Below are positions 25,689-35,856 of a stretch of 64,000 bases of DNA, one piece after another (positions within the stretch are counted from its first letter, which is position 1; each line of letters begins with the position of its first letter). A program made the position numbers and the translations under genes. The notes below the pieces were generated by a model. That model was not told the DNA's origin and ran no database searches. It worked only from the letters and a program-made list of their open reading frames with translations. The stretch is from Dyadobacter fermentans (GTDB lineage: Bacteria > Bacteroidota > Bacteroidia > Cytophagales > Spirosomataceae). The stretch covers positions 62,001 through 126,000 of the forward strand of contig NZ_JAHXBN010000015.1 of NCBI RefSeq assembly GCF_019924045.1. Reading direction: 5' to 3'.

Positions 25689-25898
25689 CTATTCGATTTG
25701 TAGTTGCAACTTCACATCGTCTAAGCTATGCCAAGTTTTGGTTTCTGCTTTGGTGTTCATCGCCATTAAACAGTCCGAAAAATCTTCAAAGCTATCAAAC
25801 TCGGAAAGCACTGTCCGCAAGGCATCGTATATTTCAATAGGCAGAACTGCGAACTTAGCTTCGCCATTCTCTTTTATGATTTGTGCATGCAGGTTCAT
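25689..25898 (-). CDS. Small antitoxin-like protein (Phd/YefM-like opening)
   Basis: A 69-residue protein beginning MNLHAQIIKENGEAKFAVLP, the pattern of antitoxins whose N-terminus forms a DNA-binding dimer, and continuing with an acidic helix (LSEFDSFEDFSDCLM). The neighbour downstream starts 35 bp later. The pairing suggests a toxin-antitoxin-like unit, but the partner is not a known toxin. Confidence 0.55.
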   Translation of the reverse strand: MNLHAQIIKENGEAKFAVLPIEIYDALRTVLSEFDSFEDFSDCLMAMNTKAETKTWHSLDDVKLQLQIE

Positions 25899-25906
25899 GC
25901 CTCAAT

Positions 25907-27154
25907 TTAAAACACCTCCCCCAAATTCACAAACAACCCCCTAGACCCATCCATTCCAAACCCATAATCAATCGCAATATTAGCACCCGAAGTCTTATTC
26001 ACCTTAATGCGGATGCCTACACCCCCCGCAGGGGCGATTTTTCGGAAGCTTTTCGATGGCCAGTCGGAGACACTCTGTGCATTAGCGAATAGCACCCCGC
26101 CGAAAAGCCCGTTTTTAGTTAATGCAAAGCGGTATTCGGATTCAAAATAGAGCAAGTTGGTACTGCGGAAGCGGCCCTGGATGTAGCCCCGGCCAATATT
26201 GGTGGTAGGATCCCAGCCGGTCGCAGGGAGGTCGAGGTAGGGAGGCTTGCCGATGGTGAGCCAGTTGTAATTCCAGAATGCCAGGGTGTTCTGGCTACCT
26301 TGCGGGAAGTTGAAATACCTCCGGACGTCGATCACGACGGATTGCCAGTTGTTGGTACTGCCGAGCGAAGTCATGTTCGGGCGGAATTGTACATTGCTGT
26401 AAAAGCCTTTCAGCGGGTTAATCGAGTTGGTCCGGCTGTCGTAAGCTACCGTCACCAGCGGTCCCACCGACGACGATTTGTGGCCCAATCCATAATCTTT
26501 AATGTCCTGGTTCAGCTTTTCTTCCTTATCTGTCTGCATGATCTGCCACCTTTTGTCATAGGCAAAACCCAGCCCGACGAAAAACGACTTGCCTATTTTC
26601 TTCAAAACCGTCTGATGCAATCGCAAATGTTTGTATTTCAACCCCGTAGCATCACTTATTTTGGAATCCATACCCAATCCATAAGTGTCTTGCGGATATT
26701 TGAAAAAACGCCAGTCAACCACGAAGTTGTAGTTGTTATGCCTCGTCCAGATGTTGGCCTGGACAGGGATCGTCATTTGTTTGTATTCGGTATAAATGAA
26801 ATTGGTGGTAATGCTCGAAATGTTGGTCGTTTTAGGATTGCTCGTGTAGAATGCGATGTTCGCATTGAGCGACCCCGTCAGCCCGGACGAGAGCGTGTAC
26901 CCACCCGCAGGCACGAGCGAAAAAATCGGTTTGCCGGAGCGGATCTTCGGAACGCGTACCGAATCCGATTTGTCCTTCGATTTCCACTTTCTGAGCACGT
27001 CGATCAGGTCCTTTTGCACCACCTTCTGGGCCGAATCGGCAGTGGCCACGGTATCCTGCGGCACGGCCTGGGTTACCATTACATAATTTCCGGCTTGCAA
27101 ACCATTCACGGTCAGCATAATGAGCGCAGTTATTATGTAAAAAGCTTTAATCAC
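25907..27154 (-). CDS. Omp85/BamA-type outer membrane barrel without POTRA domains
   Basis: A 415-residue outer-membrane barrel of the BamA/TamA surface-antigen superfamily. A signal peptide opens at a GTG (27154: VIKAFYIITALIMLTVNG). About 60 residues of linker follow and then a 16-strand-type barrel with VTVAYDSRTNSINPLKGFY, GRGYIQGRFRSTNLLYFESEYRF (the superfamily's loop-6-like region) and a C-terminal aromatic end (GLFVNLGEVF). There is no room for POTRA domains. I preferred the GTG because the longer frame to 27256 starts inside the icd terminator. The substrate is unknown. Confidence 0.8.
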   Translation of the reverse strand: MIKAFYIITALIMLTVNGLQAGNYVMVTQAVPQDTVATADSAQKVVQKDLIDVLRKWKSKDKSDSVRVPKIRSGKPIFSLVPAGGYTLSSGLTGSLNANIAFYTSNPKTTNISSITTNFIYTEYKQMTIPVQANIWTRHNNYNFVVDWRFFKYPQDTYGLGMDSKISDATGLKYKHLRLHQTVLKKIGKSFFVGLGFAYDKRWQIMQTDKEEKLNQDIKDYGLGHKSSSVGPLVTVAYDSRTNSINPLKGFYSNVQFRPNMTSLGSTNNWQSVVIDVRRYFNFPQGSQNTLAFWNYNWLTIGKPPYLDLPATGWDPTTNIGRGYIQGRFRSTNLLYFESEYRFALTKNGLFGGVLFANAQSVSDWPSKSFRKIAPAGGVGIRIKVNKTSGANIAIDYGFGMDGSRGLFVNLGEVF

Positions 27155-27211
27155 TGGGTCGGGTTCGTTAAGTACATTCCTAGTAATATATATTAAAATA
27201 GTACCCGCCAC

Positions 27212-27249
27212 AAAAAAAGCCACCGGCTTCTCGCGAAACCGATGGCTTT
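27212..27249 (-). terminator. Rho-independent terminator of icd
   Basis: On the minus strand AAAGCCATCGG and CCGGTGGCTTT form an 11-bp stem with one mismatch, followed by a run of T. Confidence 0.88.
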
Positions 27250-27268
27250 GTACCACTAAATGTGGATA

Positions 27269-28480
27269 TTATGCCAAAGCAGCTTTCAAATTCTCGTCGA
27301 TAGCTTCCAGGAATTCTTCCGTGTACAGGTAGTGATCACCATGTTTCACATCGTTTCCGTAGATACCCACAGCCAAATCCTTGGTCATTTTTCCGCTCTC
27401 CACAGTCTCAATACACACTTTTTCAAGCGCTTCTGAGAAGTCGATCAGCGGTTGGTTGTTGTCCAGTTTACCACGGAACGCCAAACCACGGGTCCATGCG
27501 AAGATGGAAGCGATTGGGTTCGTAGAAGTTGGTTTTCCTTTTTGGTGCTCGCGGTAGTGACGAGTTACAGTTCCGTGTGCAGCCTCAGCTTCCATGGTTT
27601 TGCCATCCGGTGTAACCAATGTAGAAGTCATCAGACCCAGTGAACCGAAACCTTGCGCAACGGTGTCCGACTGAACGTCACCATCGTAGTTTTTACAAGC
27701 CCATACGAAGTTACCTTCCCATTTCAATGCAGAAGCAACCATGTCGTCAATCAGACGGTGCTCGTAGTGTACTTTTCCTTTGTATTCGTTTTCGTACACT
27801 TCCTGGAAGATATCCTTGAAGCGGCCGTCGTATTTTTTAAGGATCGTGTTTTTGGTAGAAAGGTACAGAGGCCATCCTTTGTCCAAAGCCACATTGAAGC
27901 ATGAACGTGCAAAACCACGGATCGACTCGTCGATGTTGTACATACCCATCGCTACGCCGGCACCTTTGAATTGGTACACTTCGTGCTCGATTACTTGTCC
28001 GTCCTCGCCTTCGAATTTGATGGTCAGTTTACCTTTTCCTGGAACTACAAAGTCGGTAGCACGGTATTGGTCGCCGAATGCGTGACGACCTACGATAATT
28101 GGCGCCGTCCAGTTAGTAACCAGGCGAGGCACATTGCTCATTACGATCGGCTCACGGAACACAGTACCATCGAGGATGTTACGGATAGTTCCGTTGGGCG
28201 ATTTCCACATTTGTTTCAGACCGAATTCTTCAACACGTGCTTCGTCAGGTGTGATAGTCGCACATTTGATACCTACGCCGTATTCTTTGATGGCGTTGGC
28301 AGCATCGATAGTCACCTGGTCATTGGTCTCGTCGCGGTACTCGATACCCAAGTCGTAGTATTTGATATCTACGTCGATGTAAGGGAGGATCAGTTTTTCC
28401 TTGATAAATTTCCAGATGATGCGGGTCATTTCATCGCCATCCAGTTCTACGACGGGATTGTCAACTTTAATTTTGCTCAT
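27269..28480 (-). CDS. icd: NADP-dependent isocitrate dehydrogenase
   Basis: This enzyme oxidises isocitrate to 2-oxoglutarate in the TCA cycle. The 403-residue protein is of the eukaryote-like homodimeric type: [16 protein letters not shown] at the N-terminus, [34 protein letters not shown] with the substrate-binding Ser/Asn, and [26 protein letters not shown] with the NADP-binding region. The length is usual. A strong terminator follows. Confidence 0.96.
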   Translation of the reverse strand: MSKIKVDNPVVELDGDEMTRIIWKFIKEKLILPYIDVDIKYYDLGIEYRDETNDQVTIDAANAIKEYGVGIKCATITPDEARVEEFGLKQMWKSPNGTIRNILDGTVFREPIVMSNVPRLVTNWTAPIIVGRHAFGDQYRATDFVVPGKGKLTIKFEGEDGQVIEHEVYQFKGAGVAMGMYNIDESIRGFARSCFNVALDKGWPLYLSTKNTILKKYDGRFKDIFQEVYENEYKGKVHYEHRLIDDMVASALKWEGNFVWACKNYDGDVQSDTVAQGFGSLGLMTSTLVTPDGKTMEAEAAHGTVTRHYREHQKGKPTSTNPIASIFAWTRGLAFRGKLDNNQPLIDFSEALEKVCIETVESGKMTKDLAVGIYGNDVKHGDHYLYTEEFLEAIDENLKAALA

Positions 28481-28596
28481 GTCTTAAATTCTATACAATA
28501 GTTAAAGATTTTGAAATCAGACCGTGAAAGTACGAACAATAGAATAAAAAGGCGAAATTTCCTCCGATTACATCCCCAAAAAGACGACATTACCCG

Positions 28597-29181
28597 ATGA
28601 AAAAGGCGGCACTGCGAAAGGAGTTTTTACAAAAAAGAAAGGATGCGGACGAGCGCTGGCTCATCGAAAAAAATGCCTTGATCGTGCAGAATCTTGAAAA
28701 ATATCTCCACAGCAGGGCTTTCGGAGCTCTGCATACCTTCCTACCGCAGCTCAATGCACGCGAGACCGATACCTTCGGGATTATCGATATGTTAAGAAAA
28801 TCGTTCCCCACTATACGCATCGCCGCGCCGTACATTATCCCCGGCACACGTGAAATGGAGCATTTTCTGGTAACACCCTTTACACATTTAATCACGAATC
28901 AATGGCGGATCCCGGAACCTGATCCGCTGACCTCTGAAAAAATTCTTCCGGACTCGATCGACATTGTCCTGGTCCCACTCCTTGCGTTTGACCGCAAAGG
29001 TTACCGGGTCGGTTATGGCGGTGGATATTATGACAGATTCCTACCACAAACCCGCCCCGATTGCATCAAAATGGGTCTTTCGCTATTCGACGAAGTGGAT
29101 GAAATACAGGATATTGATGAATACGACATCCCGCTCGACCTATGCATTACGCCTGAGCGAGTGCATGATTTCAGAAATTGA
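28597..29181 (+). CDS. 5-formyltetrahydrofolate cyclo-ligase
   Basis: This enzyme converts 5-formyl-THF to 5,10-methenyl-THF with ATP. The 194-residue protein has the basic opening KAALRKEFLQKRKDAD, the central ALHTFLPQLNARETDT and IRIAAPYI, and the ATP/folate loop LVPLLAFDRKGYRVGYGGGYYDRFL that defines the family. It is divergent from icd, with a 116-bp gap between the starts. Confidence 0.93.
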   Translation: MKKAALRKEFLQKRKDADERWLIEKNALIVQNLEKYLHSRAFGALHTFLPQLNARETDTFGIIDMLRKSFPTIRIAAPYIIPGTREMEHFLVTPFTHLITNQWRIPEPDPLTSEKILPDSIDIVLVPLLAFDRKGYRVGYGGGYYDRFLPQTRPDCIKMGLSLFDEVDEIQDIDEYDIPLDLCITPERVHDFRN

Positions 29182-29303
29182 ACGGCGAAATTCCGGAGTC
29201 TGAAAACCCTAGTAAACGACTCTGAAATGTCGGCTTTAACCGTTCCTTCCTGAATTTTAATGCATTAATGCTTGATTTTCCGGTATCATTCTAAAAAACT
29301 GCG

Positions 29304-29311
29304 TAAATTTG
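29304..29311 (+). promoter_or_regulatory. Possible -7 box of asd
   Basis: TAAATTTG followed by C matches TAnnTTTG, 79 bp upstream of the asd ATG. It would give a leader of about 70 nt. Confidence 0.5.
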
Positions 29312-29389
29312 CGGCACTTTTCGCGAGGCGGCGTGAGTTGTTCGCAAGGAGTAAATCATATTCTATCCATTTTTAATCTTAATGCAAGA

Positions 29390-30400
29390 ATGAAAATCGC
29401 AGTAGTAGGCGCTACCGGTCTGGTGGGCGGCGAAATCCTCAAAGTGCTCGAAGAGCGTAATTTCCCGGTGACGGAGCTATTGGCCGTCGCATCTGAAAGG
29501 TCTGTTGGTAAGGAAGTTACATTCAAGGGTAAACAGATAAAGGTGATCGGCTTCGAGGATGCGATTGCTGCCAAACCGGAGATTGCGATCTTCTCGGCTG
29601 GCGGTGGCACTTCCCTGGCCCTTGCACCGAAATTCGCAGAAGCAGGCATCACCGTTGTGGATAACTCTTCGGCTTGGCGTATGGATCCAACCAAAAAACT
29701 GGTGGTTCCGGAAATCAATGCAGGTGAATTGACGAAAGAAGACAAAATCATTGCCAACCCGAACTGCTCTACCATCCAAATGGTGGTGGTGCTGAACCCG
29801 TTGCACAAAAAATATAAAATTAAGCGTGTGGTTGTTTCCACTTACCAATCGGTAACCGGAACTGGTAAGGCTGCCGTAGATCAACTGTTCTCAGAGCGCG
29901 CCGGCGATCACAGCAAAGGCAAGGTATACCCGCACCAGATCGACCTGAACGTGCTTCCGCACATCGACGTGTTCCTCGACAATGGTTATACCAAAGAGGA
30001 AATGAAGATGACCAACGAAACGAAGAAGATCATGAGCGACGACAGCATTGCGGTAACCGCGACGACTGTTCGTATTCCTACGATCGGCGGTCACTCCGAG
30101 GCTGTTAACATCGAGTTCGAAAATGAATACGACCTCGACGAAGTACGCCGGATCCTGAGCGAAACCGAAGGCGTAATCGTACAGGACGATCCGAAAAATG
30201 CATTGTACCCAATGCCATTGACGGCTCACGGCAAAGACGAAACATTCGTTGGCCGTATCCGCCGCGACGAATCTCAGCCTAAAACACTGAACCTGTGGAT
30301 CGTAGCGGATAACTTGCGTAAAGGAGCTGCTACCAATGCAGTTCAGATCGCTGAGTTTTTGGCGAAACACGACCTGGTAGGTGTAGCTGCCGAGGCGTAA
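29390..30400 (+). CDS. asd: Aspartate-semialdehyde dehydrogenase
   Basis: This enzyme reduces aspartyl phosphate to aspartate semialdehyde for Lys, Met, Thr and diaminopimelate synthesis. The 336-residue protein begins at the ATG 29390 with MKIAVVGATGLVGGEILKVL (NADP-binding Rossmann motif). It carries the catalytic cysteine in IIANPNCSTIQMV and the substrate-binding VRIPTIGGHSEAVNIEFE, with its conserved His. An upstream frame to 29309 lies in the leader and was rejected. Confidence 0.95.
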   Translation: MKIAVVGATGLVGGEILKVLEERNFPVTELLAVASERSVGKEVTFKGKQIKVIGFEDAIAAKPEIAIFSAGGGTSLALAPKFAEAGITVVDNSSAWRMDPTKKLVVPEINAGELTKEDKIIANPNCSTIQMVVVLNPLHKKYKIKRVVVSTYQSVTGTGKAAVDQLFSERAGDHSKGKVYPHQIDLNVLPHIDVFLDNGYTKEEMKMTNETKKIMSDDSIAVTATTVRIPTIGGHSEAVNIEFENEYDLDEVRRILSETEGVIVQDDPKNALYPMPLTAHGKDETFVGRIRRDESQPKTLNLWIVADNLRKGAATNAVQIAEFLAKHDLVGVAAEA

Positions 30401-30417
30401 TTTTAAGAAGTTATGGT

Positions 30418-30456
30418 AAAATGAAAAGAGCCGCGATCATGCGGCTCTTTTCATTT
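30418..30456. terminator. Bidirectional terminator between asd and nuoD
   Basis: A perfect 16-bp stem (AAATGAAAAGAGCCGC and its complement) with a 6-nt loop lies between convergent genes. Confidence 0.9.
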
Positions 30457-30474
30457 ATATACTAATCTTAATTT

Positions 30475-31692
30475 CTATCTGTCGACTTCGCCCATTACCA
30501 CATCGATGGAGCCGATCACCGCAACAAGGTCGGCCAGCAACGCGCCTTTTGATATTTCTCCAATCACAGAAAGGTTGTTGAACGAACAAGCCCTCGCTTT
30601 GCACCGAACAGGAATATCAGAGCGGCCGTCGGTACGGAAATAGAAGCCCAGCTCGCCCTTCGGATTCTCCGCGCGAACGTAGAAATCCATCGCTTTCGGC
30701 CGTATTTTCTTGGGAACAATGGCTTGTGGGTCGAAATCGCGGGTTCTTTTGTGATCCCCCTGCAATTGTACGAGACTCTGCTCAATGATTTTCACCGATT
30801 CCCAGCATTCCACCACACGCACCCAGGTCCGGTCCCAGCAATCGCCTGTTTTGCCTAGTTTTCCTTCCCCGATGGGCACTTCAAAATCCAGCTCCGGATA
30901 AACGGAGTAGCCATCTACTTTTCTCAAATCATATCTCAAACCCGAACCGCGGAGCATCGGACCTGTGCACCCGTAGTTAATAGCCACATCCAACGGCAAC
31001 ACACCAACATTGGCCGTTCTTTGAATAAATATCTTATTATCCACCACCAGCTGCTGCAATTCCGTCAGCTTGGGTTTCAGATATCTGATGAACTCGGCAC
31101 AACGCTCTTCGAAACCAACTGGGAGGTCATAGAACAACCCGCCTATCCATATATAATTGTACAACATCCGCGCGCCGCACGTCCATTCAAGCAGGCGAAG
31201 AATCTGCTCGCGGTCGCGCATCATCCACAGGAAAGGCGTATACGCGCCTATGTCCATCGCGTACGTGCCCAGCGCTACAAAATGCGAGGCCAGCCGGTTC
31301 AGCTCAGCCACCACGACACGGATGTATTCGATACGTTTCGGAATATCGCCTTCAATGCCCAGCATTCTTTCCACACCCATCACATACGCATGCTCCGAGT
31401 TCATCGCAGCCACGTAATCCATACGGTCTACATATGGAATGATCTGGTTAAATGGCAATGACTCTGCGTGCTTCTCAAAGCACCGGTGCAAATAGCCCAA
31501 ATGCGGCACTACATCGATCACCACCTCGCCATCGGTCACGACTTCGAGCCGCAATACGCCGTGCGTCGACGGGTGCTGCGGCCCCATATTGAGCACCATC
31601 TCCTCCGTACGAAGATTTTCGGAGTTATATTTCGTAGGCGCCGAAGCAATGAAATGCTCGGGTTTATATTCGTATTGGATAGCGTTGCTCAT
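30475..31692 (-). CDS. nuoD: NADH-quinone oxidoreductase subunit D
   Basis: This is the peripheral quinone-site subunit of respiratory complex I. The 405-residue protein has the family signatures [47 protein letters not shown] and the C-terminal [14 protein letters not shown]. No other nuo gene is in the window: asd is on one side and a GHL10-type gene on the other. The gene therefore stands outside the usual nuoA-N operon. The start is 2 bp after the stop of the upstream gene. Confidence 0.95.
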   Translation of the reverse strand: MSNAIQYEYKPEHFIASAPTKYNSENLRTEEMVLNMGPQHPSTHGVLRLEVVTDGEVVIDVVPHLGYLHRCFEKHAESLPFNQIIPYVDRMDYVAAMNSEHAYVMGVERMLGIEGDIPKRIEYIRVVVAELNRLASHFVALGTYAMDIGAYTPFLWMMRDREQILRLLEWTCGARMLYNYIWIGGLFYDLPVGFEERCAEFIRYLKPKLTELQQLVVDNKIFIQRTANVGVLPLDVAINYGCTGPMLRGSGLRYDLRKVDGYSVYPELDFEVPIGEGKLGKTGDCWDRTWVRVVECWESVKIIEQSLVQLQGDHKRTRDFDPQAIVPKKIRPKAMDFYVRAENPKGELGFYFRTDGRSDIPVRCKARACSFNNLSVIGEISKGALLADLVAVIGSIDVVMGEVDR

Positions 31693-31694
31693 AT

Positions 31695-33263
31695 CTAAAA
31701 CCTGACTAGCTTCTGATCGTGTACTTCCACACGCAACGGACCGATTGGCCGTCCTTCGTTGTGCAGCCGATCCACTGCCGTAACATAATAAACATATCTT
31801 TTGCCTGCTTCGGCGGTCATGTCCACGAATTTTTCACCTTCATAGCACATGCCGAGAATGCGGCGCGGGTCGTGGGCAGTAGCCTTCTCGTCAGGCGGGA
31901 AGCGGTAAATGACGTAGTACCAGGCCTTGTCTCCGTCGGCAGCTTCATCAGGCTGCTCCCAGGTGAGTTCGATACCACGAGAAAGCAATGTGGCTTTCAG
32001 GCTTTTCGGGGACAACGGCGGAACCTTGTCCTTCCAGGGCATGGTCGGGATCAACGCAGGGTACTTGAAAAGGTCACGCCTCAATGAATCCACAAAACCG
32101 AGGCTGTTGGCCCTTAAAGATCTGGAACTGAAAAAAATCGACCCATCGGCCTCGCTATCGCGGAAGTAGCGGACCTGGTTAGGTATTTCGGCAGGATTCG
32201 ACCAATGTGAGTCCCTATCCTTATACCCGACGCGGTAAGCGCCCATACCTATATATAAATGTCTGTCGAATCGGTTTTCGGTCCACCAATCCACCAGGTT
32301 CTTATAAGGTACTCTGTTGAACCCGGAAGAAAAATAAACTTGCGGCGCGATATAGTCGATCCAGCCTTCCTTCACCCAGCGGCGGCTGTCGGCAAAAAGG
32401 TCATCATAGGATGCCAGTGCCCCAAAAGTTTTCGAGCCCTCCGCGTCGCGGTCCTTATTACGCCACACCCCAAACGGGCTGATCCCGAATTTAAGTCGCG
32501 GATTCAACGCATCCAGTGCTTCGTGAATTTGTTTTACCAACAAATCCACATTATGGCGGCGCCAGTCGGCCTTGTTGGTGTAGCCGTCGGAGTATTTCCG
32601 GAACGTCGCGTCGTCCTGGATCACCTGACCGGGCGCTGCGTATGGATAAAAATAGTCGTCGAAATGAATGCCGTCGACATCATAGTTCTTTGCGACGTTG
32701 ACGGTCATGTCGGTAATGAACTTCCGGACTTCGGGAATGCCGAAATCGAAGAGCTTATAGCCGTCGTACGTCAGAATCCACTCGGGATGCAGCCGGCTGA
32801 TGTTGTCGGCCGAAACACTTTTCGAAGATTTATGTACCAGGCGGTTGAGGTTCAGCCAGGCATGAAATTCGAGGCCGCGCTTGTGCGCCTCGGTAATCAT
32901 GAAGTCAAGCGGGTCCCACATAGGCTCGGGTTTACGCCCCTGCACACCCGTGAGCCACTCCGACCACGGTTCGGGGCTTTTGGCATAGAATGCATCCCCT
33001 GCTGCGCGCACTTGCACGAACACCGCATTCATTCCTACCCGCTTGTGAAAATCAAGCAACTCGGAGAATTCCTCCTGCTGCTCCTCAGGGAGAAGGGTCT
33101 TACTGCTTGGCCAATCAATATTGTCGACAGTGGCAATCCAGACCGCTCTAAATTCTCTCTTCGGGGGCAGATTACTCTCTGTTTCCGCGCTCTGAGCCAT
33201 GCAACTTTCCAGCAAAAACGTGATAATAACGAAGGAAAGCGCAACAATTTTAATTTTTTTCAC
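31695..33263 (-). CDS. GHL10/DUF187-type glycosylhydrolase-like lipoprotein
   Basis: A predicted surface or periplasmic lipoprotein of 522 residues from a GTG at 33263. The signal peptide ends in a lipobox, FLLESC, with lipidation at Cys. The TIM-barrel domain of the family-10-like glycosylhydrolases (GHL10, YngK-like) follows: [34 protein letters not shown] and [14 protein letters not shown], with the acidic pair at strand 4. A C-terminal fibronectin-like region follows ([33 protein letters not shown]). An ATG-opened frame to 33389 has no signal peptide in place and was rejected. The substrate is unknown, perhaps a cell-wall or matrix glycan. Confidence 0.88.
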   Translation of the reverse strand: MKKIKIVALSFVIITFLLESCMAQSAETESNLPPKREFRAVWIATVDNIDWPSSKTLLPEEQQEEFSELLDFHKRVGMNAVFVQVRAAGDAFYAKSPEPWSEWLTGVQGRKPEPMWDPLDFMITEAHKRGLEFHAWLNLNRLVHKSSKSVSADNISRLHPEWILTYDGYKLFDFGIPEVRKFITDMTVNVAKNYDVDGIHFDDYFYPYAAPGQVIQDDATFRKYSDGYTNKADWRRHNVDLLVKQIHEALDALNPRLKFGISPFGVWRNKDRDAEGSKTFGALASYDDLFADSRRWVKEGWIDYIAPQVYFSSGFNRVPYKNLVDWWTENRFDRHLYIGMGAYRVGYKDRDSHWSNPAEIPNQVRYFRDSEADGSIFFSSRSLRANSLGFVDSLRRDLFKYPALIPTMPWKDKVPPLSPKSLKATLLSRGIELTWEQPDEAADGDKAWYYVIYRFPPDEKATAHDPRRILGMCYEGEKFVDMTAEAGKRYVYYVTAVDRLHNEGRPIGPLRVEVHDQKLVRF

Positions 33264-33591
33264 TATCTGACCAATGCAAAATGTTAATCCAACCAAAGTA
33301 ACGTATTTTGGAACAAAGTTAGCCGACAACCGTCTTAATTTCGAGCAATAACGGTTTGATTTGGATCGGTATATGAAAATGGGTGCCAATGCCCTTTTCT
33401 TGACTTAGTTATATTTTGACGCTAGAATGATGTTTTAAACCGGCTTTTCGGTTGTGTGCGCAAACATTCAAGTGTTGTAATTCTGAATTATTTTTCTGCA
33501 TATTTATTGTGTAATAACAAGGATTTTTGTGACATAACCGGAAGCAGAATCCCTTTTAAAATACCCTAGTAACGCTTAAACTGTACCCTAA
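33264..33591. other. Divergent intergenic region
   Basis: This 328-bp gap separates the GHL10-like lipoprotein gene (minus) from glycogen synthase (plus). It is AT-rich from 33390 to 33540. I see no tRNA, clear hairpin or full TAnnTTTG box; there are only near misses such as TATATTTTG at about 33410. Confidence 0.5.
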
Positions 33592-35406
33592 TTGGAACCA
33601 TTTGTCAAAACCACTAAGAAAAACGTCCTATTCGAAGTTGCATGGGAGGTTTGTAATCAAGTTGGAGGGATATATACCGTAATAAGGACCAAGGTGCCCG
33701 CCATGGTTGAGAAATGGGAAGAGAACTATTTTCTCCTCGGGCCTTATTTCGAAAAGAAAGCGTCTTCCGAATTTGAAATGATTCACGATCTCGACGATTC
33801 CCCGGCCGGGCGCGTCGTCAAGAGAATGCGTGATATGGGTTTCTCGGTGTATTATGGCTACTGGCTCGTGACCGGAAAGCCCCGGGTGGTGCTGTTCGAC
33901 GTCGATAGCATTATGAACCAGCTCGATGCGATCAAATTTAACCTTTGGGAAAAAAACCGGATTCCGACTATCAATGTCGAACACCTTGTCAATCAGACGC
34001 TTTGCTTCGGCGAGTTGGTACGTATATTCCTGAAAGAATACGCTGAAGAGAATGCCAAACGGGAAGATATCTCGGCGCAATTCCACGAGTGGATGGCAAG
34101 TACCGGGCTCCCGGAATTGAAACGGGAGAATGTCAAGATCGCCATGACGTTCACGACGCACGCGACCATGCTGGGCCGTTACCTGGCACAGAATGTATCG
34201 GGTTTTTATAACAAACTACCTTTCTTCGACTGGGAGCAGGAAGCTAAAAACTACGGTATCCTCGCACAATGCTCAATCGAACGCCAGGCTGCGTTGAATG
34301 CACACGTGCTTACTACGGTAAGCGACGTCACCGCCCGCGAATGCGAAGTATTCCTCGGCCGCATGCCCGACCTCGTTACGCCGAACGGCCTCAATGTAGT
34401 GCGTTTCCAGGCGGTACACGAGTTTCAGAACCTGCACTTGAAGCATAAGGAGCGCATCCACGAGTTTGTAATGGGGCATTTCTTTCCCAGCTACTCTTTC
34501 GACCTGGATAAGACACTCTATTTCTTCACGTCGGGCCGTTATGAGTATTCCAATAAAGGCTACGACCTCACGCTGGAAGCCCTCGCACGCCTGAACTGGA
34601 AAATGGTGCAGGCCAATATGGACATGACAGTGGTGATGTTTATCGTAACCAAACAGCCCTATACGTCGGTCAATCCGGATGTTTTGCAGTCACGCGCGGT
34701 GCTGAATGAGTTACAGGAAACTTGTACAGCTATTGAGAAAGAAGTCGGGGAAAAGCTTTTCCTCGCCACAGCATCCGGTGCCGATCACAAAATGCCCGAT
34801 TTGAACGAGTTTGTGGATGAATACTGGCGCCTACGCCTACGCCGGACCATCCAGAGCTGGAAAACTGACAGACTCCCCGCATTTGTCACGCACGACCTCA
34901 AACAGGAAGACGGTATTACCGATTTCTGCAAGCGTGCGAACCTGGTCAACAACGAGCGCGACCGCGTAAAAATCGTCTACCACCCGGATTTCATTGCTTC
35001 AACCAACCCATTGTTCGGTCTCGATTATGGGCAATTTGTTCGTGGTTGTCATTTGGGCGTGTTCCCGAGCTACTACGAGCCGTGGGGCTATACGCCGCTC
35101 GAATGCGTCGTCCGCGGCGTACCGACAGTCACCAGCGACCTTTCCGGTTTCGGCGACTACATCATGCAAATCATGCGTGACTACGAAAACCGGGGCATTT
35201 ACGTCATCAACCGCAAATCGCAGACCTTCTCGCAAGCCGCGGACCAGCTCGCCGACATCCTCTTCAAATTCGTGAGAATGCAGCGCCGCGACCGCATTAT
35301 GCAGCGCAACCGCGTCGAGAACATCTCGGACGTCTTTGACTGGATGAATCTGCGATCGTATTATGACACAGCGCATGACCTGGCCGCGAAGCGACGGAAG
35401 CCTTGA
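33592..35406 (+). CDS. Glycogen synthase of GT3 type (eukaryote-like)
   Basis: A glycosyltransferase that builds alpha-1,4-glucan. The 604-residue protein matches the GT3 family rather than bacterial GlgA: FEVAWEVCNQVGGIYTVIRTK opens it, then PTINVEHLVNQTLCFGE, TFTTHATMLGRYLA and TVSDVTARECEVFLGR. The catalytic E-x7-E is in YYEPWGYTPLECVVRGVP. The frame starts with TTG at 33592, which is directly preceded in frame by a TAA, so no longer protein is possible and the first in-frame ATG comes too late. It ends 6 bp before a terminator. Confidence 0.91.
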   Translation: MEPFVKTTKKNVLFEVAWEVCNQVGGIYTVIRTKVPAMVEKWEENYFLLGPYFEKKASSEFEMIHDLDDSPAGRVVKRMRDMGFSVYYGYWLVTGKPRVVLFDVDSIMNQLDAIKFNLWEKNRIPTINVEHLVNQTLCFGELVRIFLKEYAEENAKREDISAQFHEWMASTGLPELKRENVKIAMTFTTHATMLGRYLAQNVSGFYNKLPFFDWEQEAKNYGILAQCSIERQAALNAHVLTTVSDVTARECEVFLGRMPDLVTPNGLNVVRFQAVHEFQNLHLKHKERIHEFVMGHFFPSYSFDLDKTLYFFTSGRYEYSNKGYDLTLEALARLNWKMVQANMDMTVVMFIVTKQPYTSVNPDVLQSRAVLNELQETCTAIEKEVGEKLFLATASGADHKMPDLNEFVDEYWRLRLRRTIQSWKTDRLPAFVTHDLKQEDGITDFCKRANLVNNERDRVKIVYHPDFIASTNPLFGLDYGQFVRGCHLGVFPSYYEPWGYTPLECVVRGVPTVTSDLSGFGDYIMQIMRDYENRGIYVINRKSQTFSQAADQLADILFKFVRMQRRDRIMQRNRVENISDVFDWMNLRSYYDTAHDLAAKRRKP

Positions 35407-35412
35407 TAAATG

Positions 35413-35445
35413 AAAAAGCCCGGTATTGCACTGCCGGGCTTTTTC
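35413..35445. terminator. Terminator of glycogen synthase
   Basis: AAAAAGCCCGG and CCGGGCTTTTT form an 11-bp stem with a 10-nt loop and a T-run. It also lies at the 3' end of the convergent vapC gene. Confidence 0.88.
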
Positions 35446-35457
35446 TACTTCAGCATT

Positions 35458-35856
35458 TTATGCTTCCACGAGCGAAATGACGTCTTTATAAATCTTGAAG
35501 TTTCTATCCGCGGAAACGACAGGCATTTCTTCTGAATAGGCAGTTGCAAGTATGAGTCTGTCGAAGGGATCGCGATGTTCTTCGTGTAGTGGAATGCCAT
35601 TGTAGGCATTAATGTGTGCGACAGATATTGGTATCAAACCAAAACCATCTGCAAGAATGACCTTTTCCAACTCACTAATCGAAATCGGTAATTCGGGGAG
35701 TTTGCCGATTCTTTGCTTAATGGCTATTTCCAGAAGGCTGATGTGAGAAACAAATATCGAGTTATTCGCAAGTAGGTCTATGGTATTTACCGATAGTCTT
35801 GACGGCGAGGCTAACGCCCAGATCAAAACCTGAGTGTCGAGCAGGTATCGCTGCAT
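35458..35856 (-). CDS. VapC-type PIN-domain toxin
   Basis: A 132-residue PIN-domain ribonuclease toxin. The acidic metal-binding residues are in place: Asp in RYLLDTQVLIWAL, Glu in HISLLEIAIKQ, Asp in EEHRDPFDRLILATA and Asp in VVSADRNF. The length is usual. Its ATG overlaps the antitoxin stop by one base (TAATG), so the two are coupled. Confidence 0.92.
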   Translation of the reverse strand: MQRYLLDTQVLIWALASPSRLSVNTIDLLANNSIFVSHISLLEIAIKQRIGKLPELPISISELEKVILADGFGLIPISVAHINAYNGIPLHEEHRDPFDRLILATAYSEEMPVVSADRNFKIYKDVISLVEA

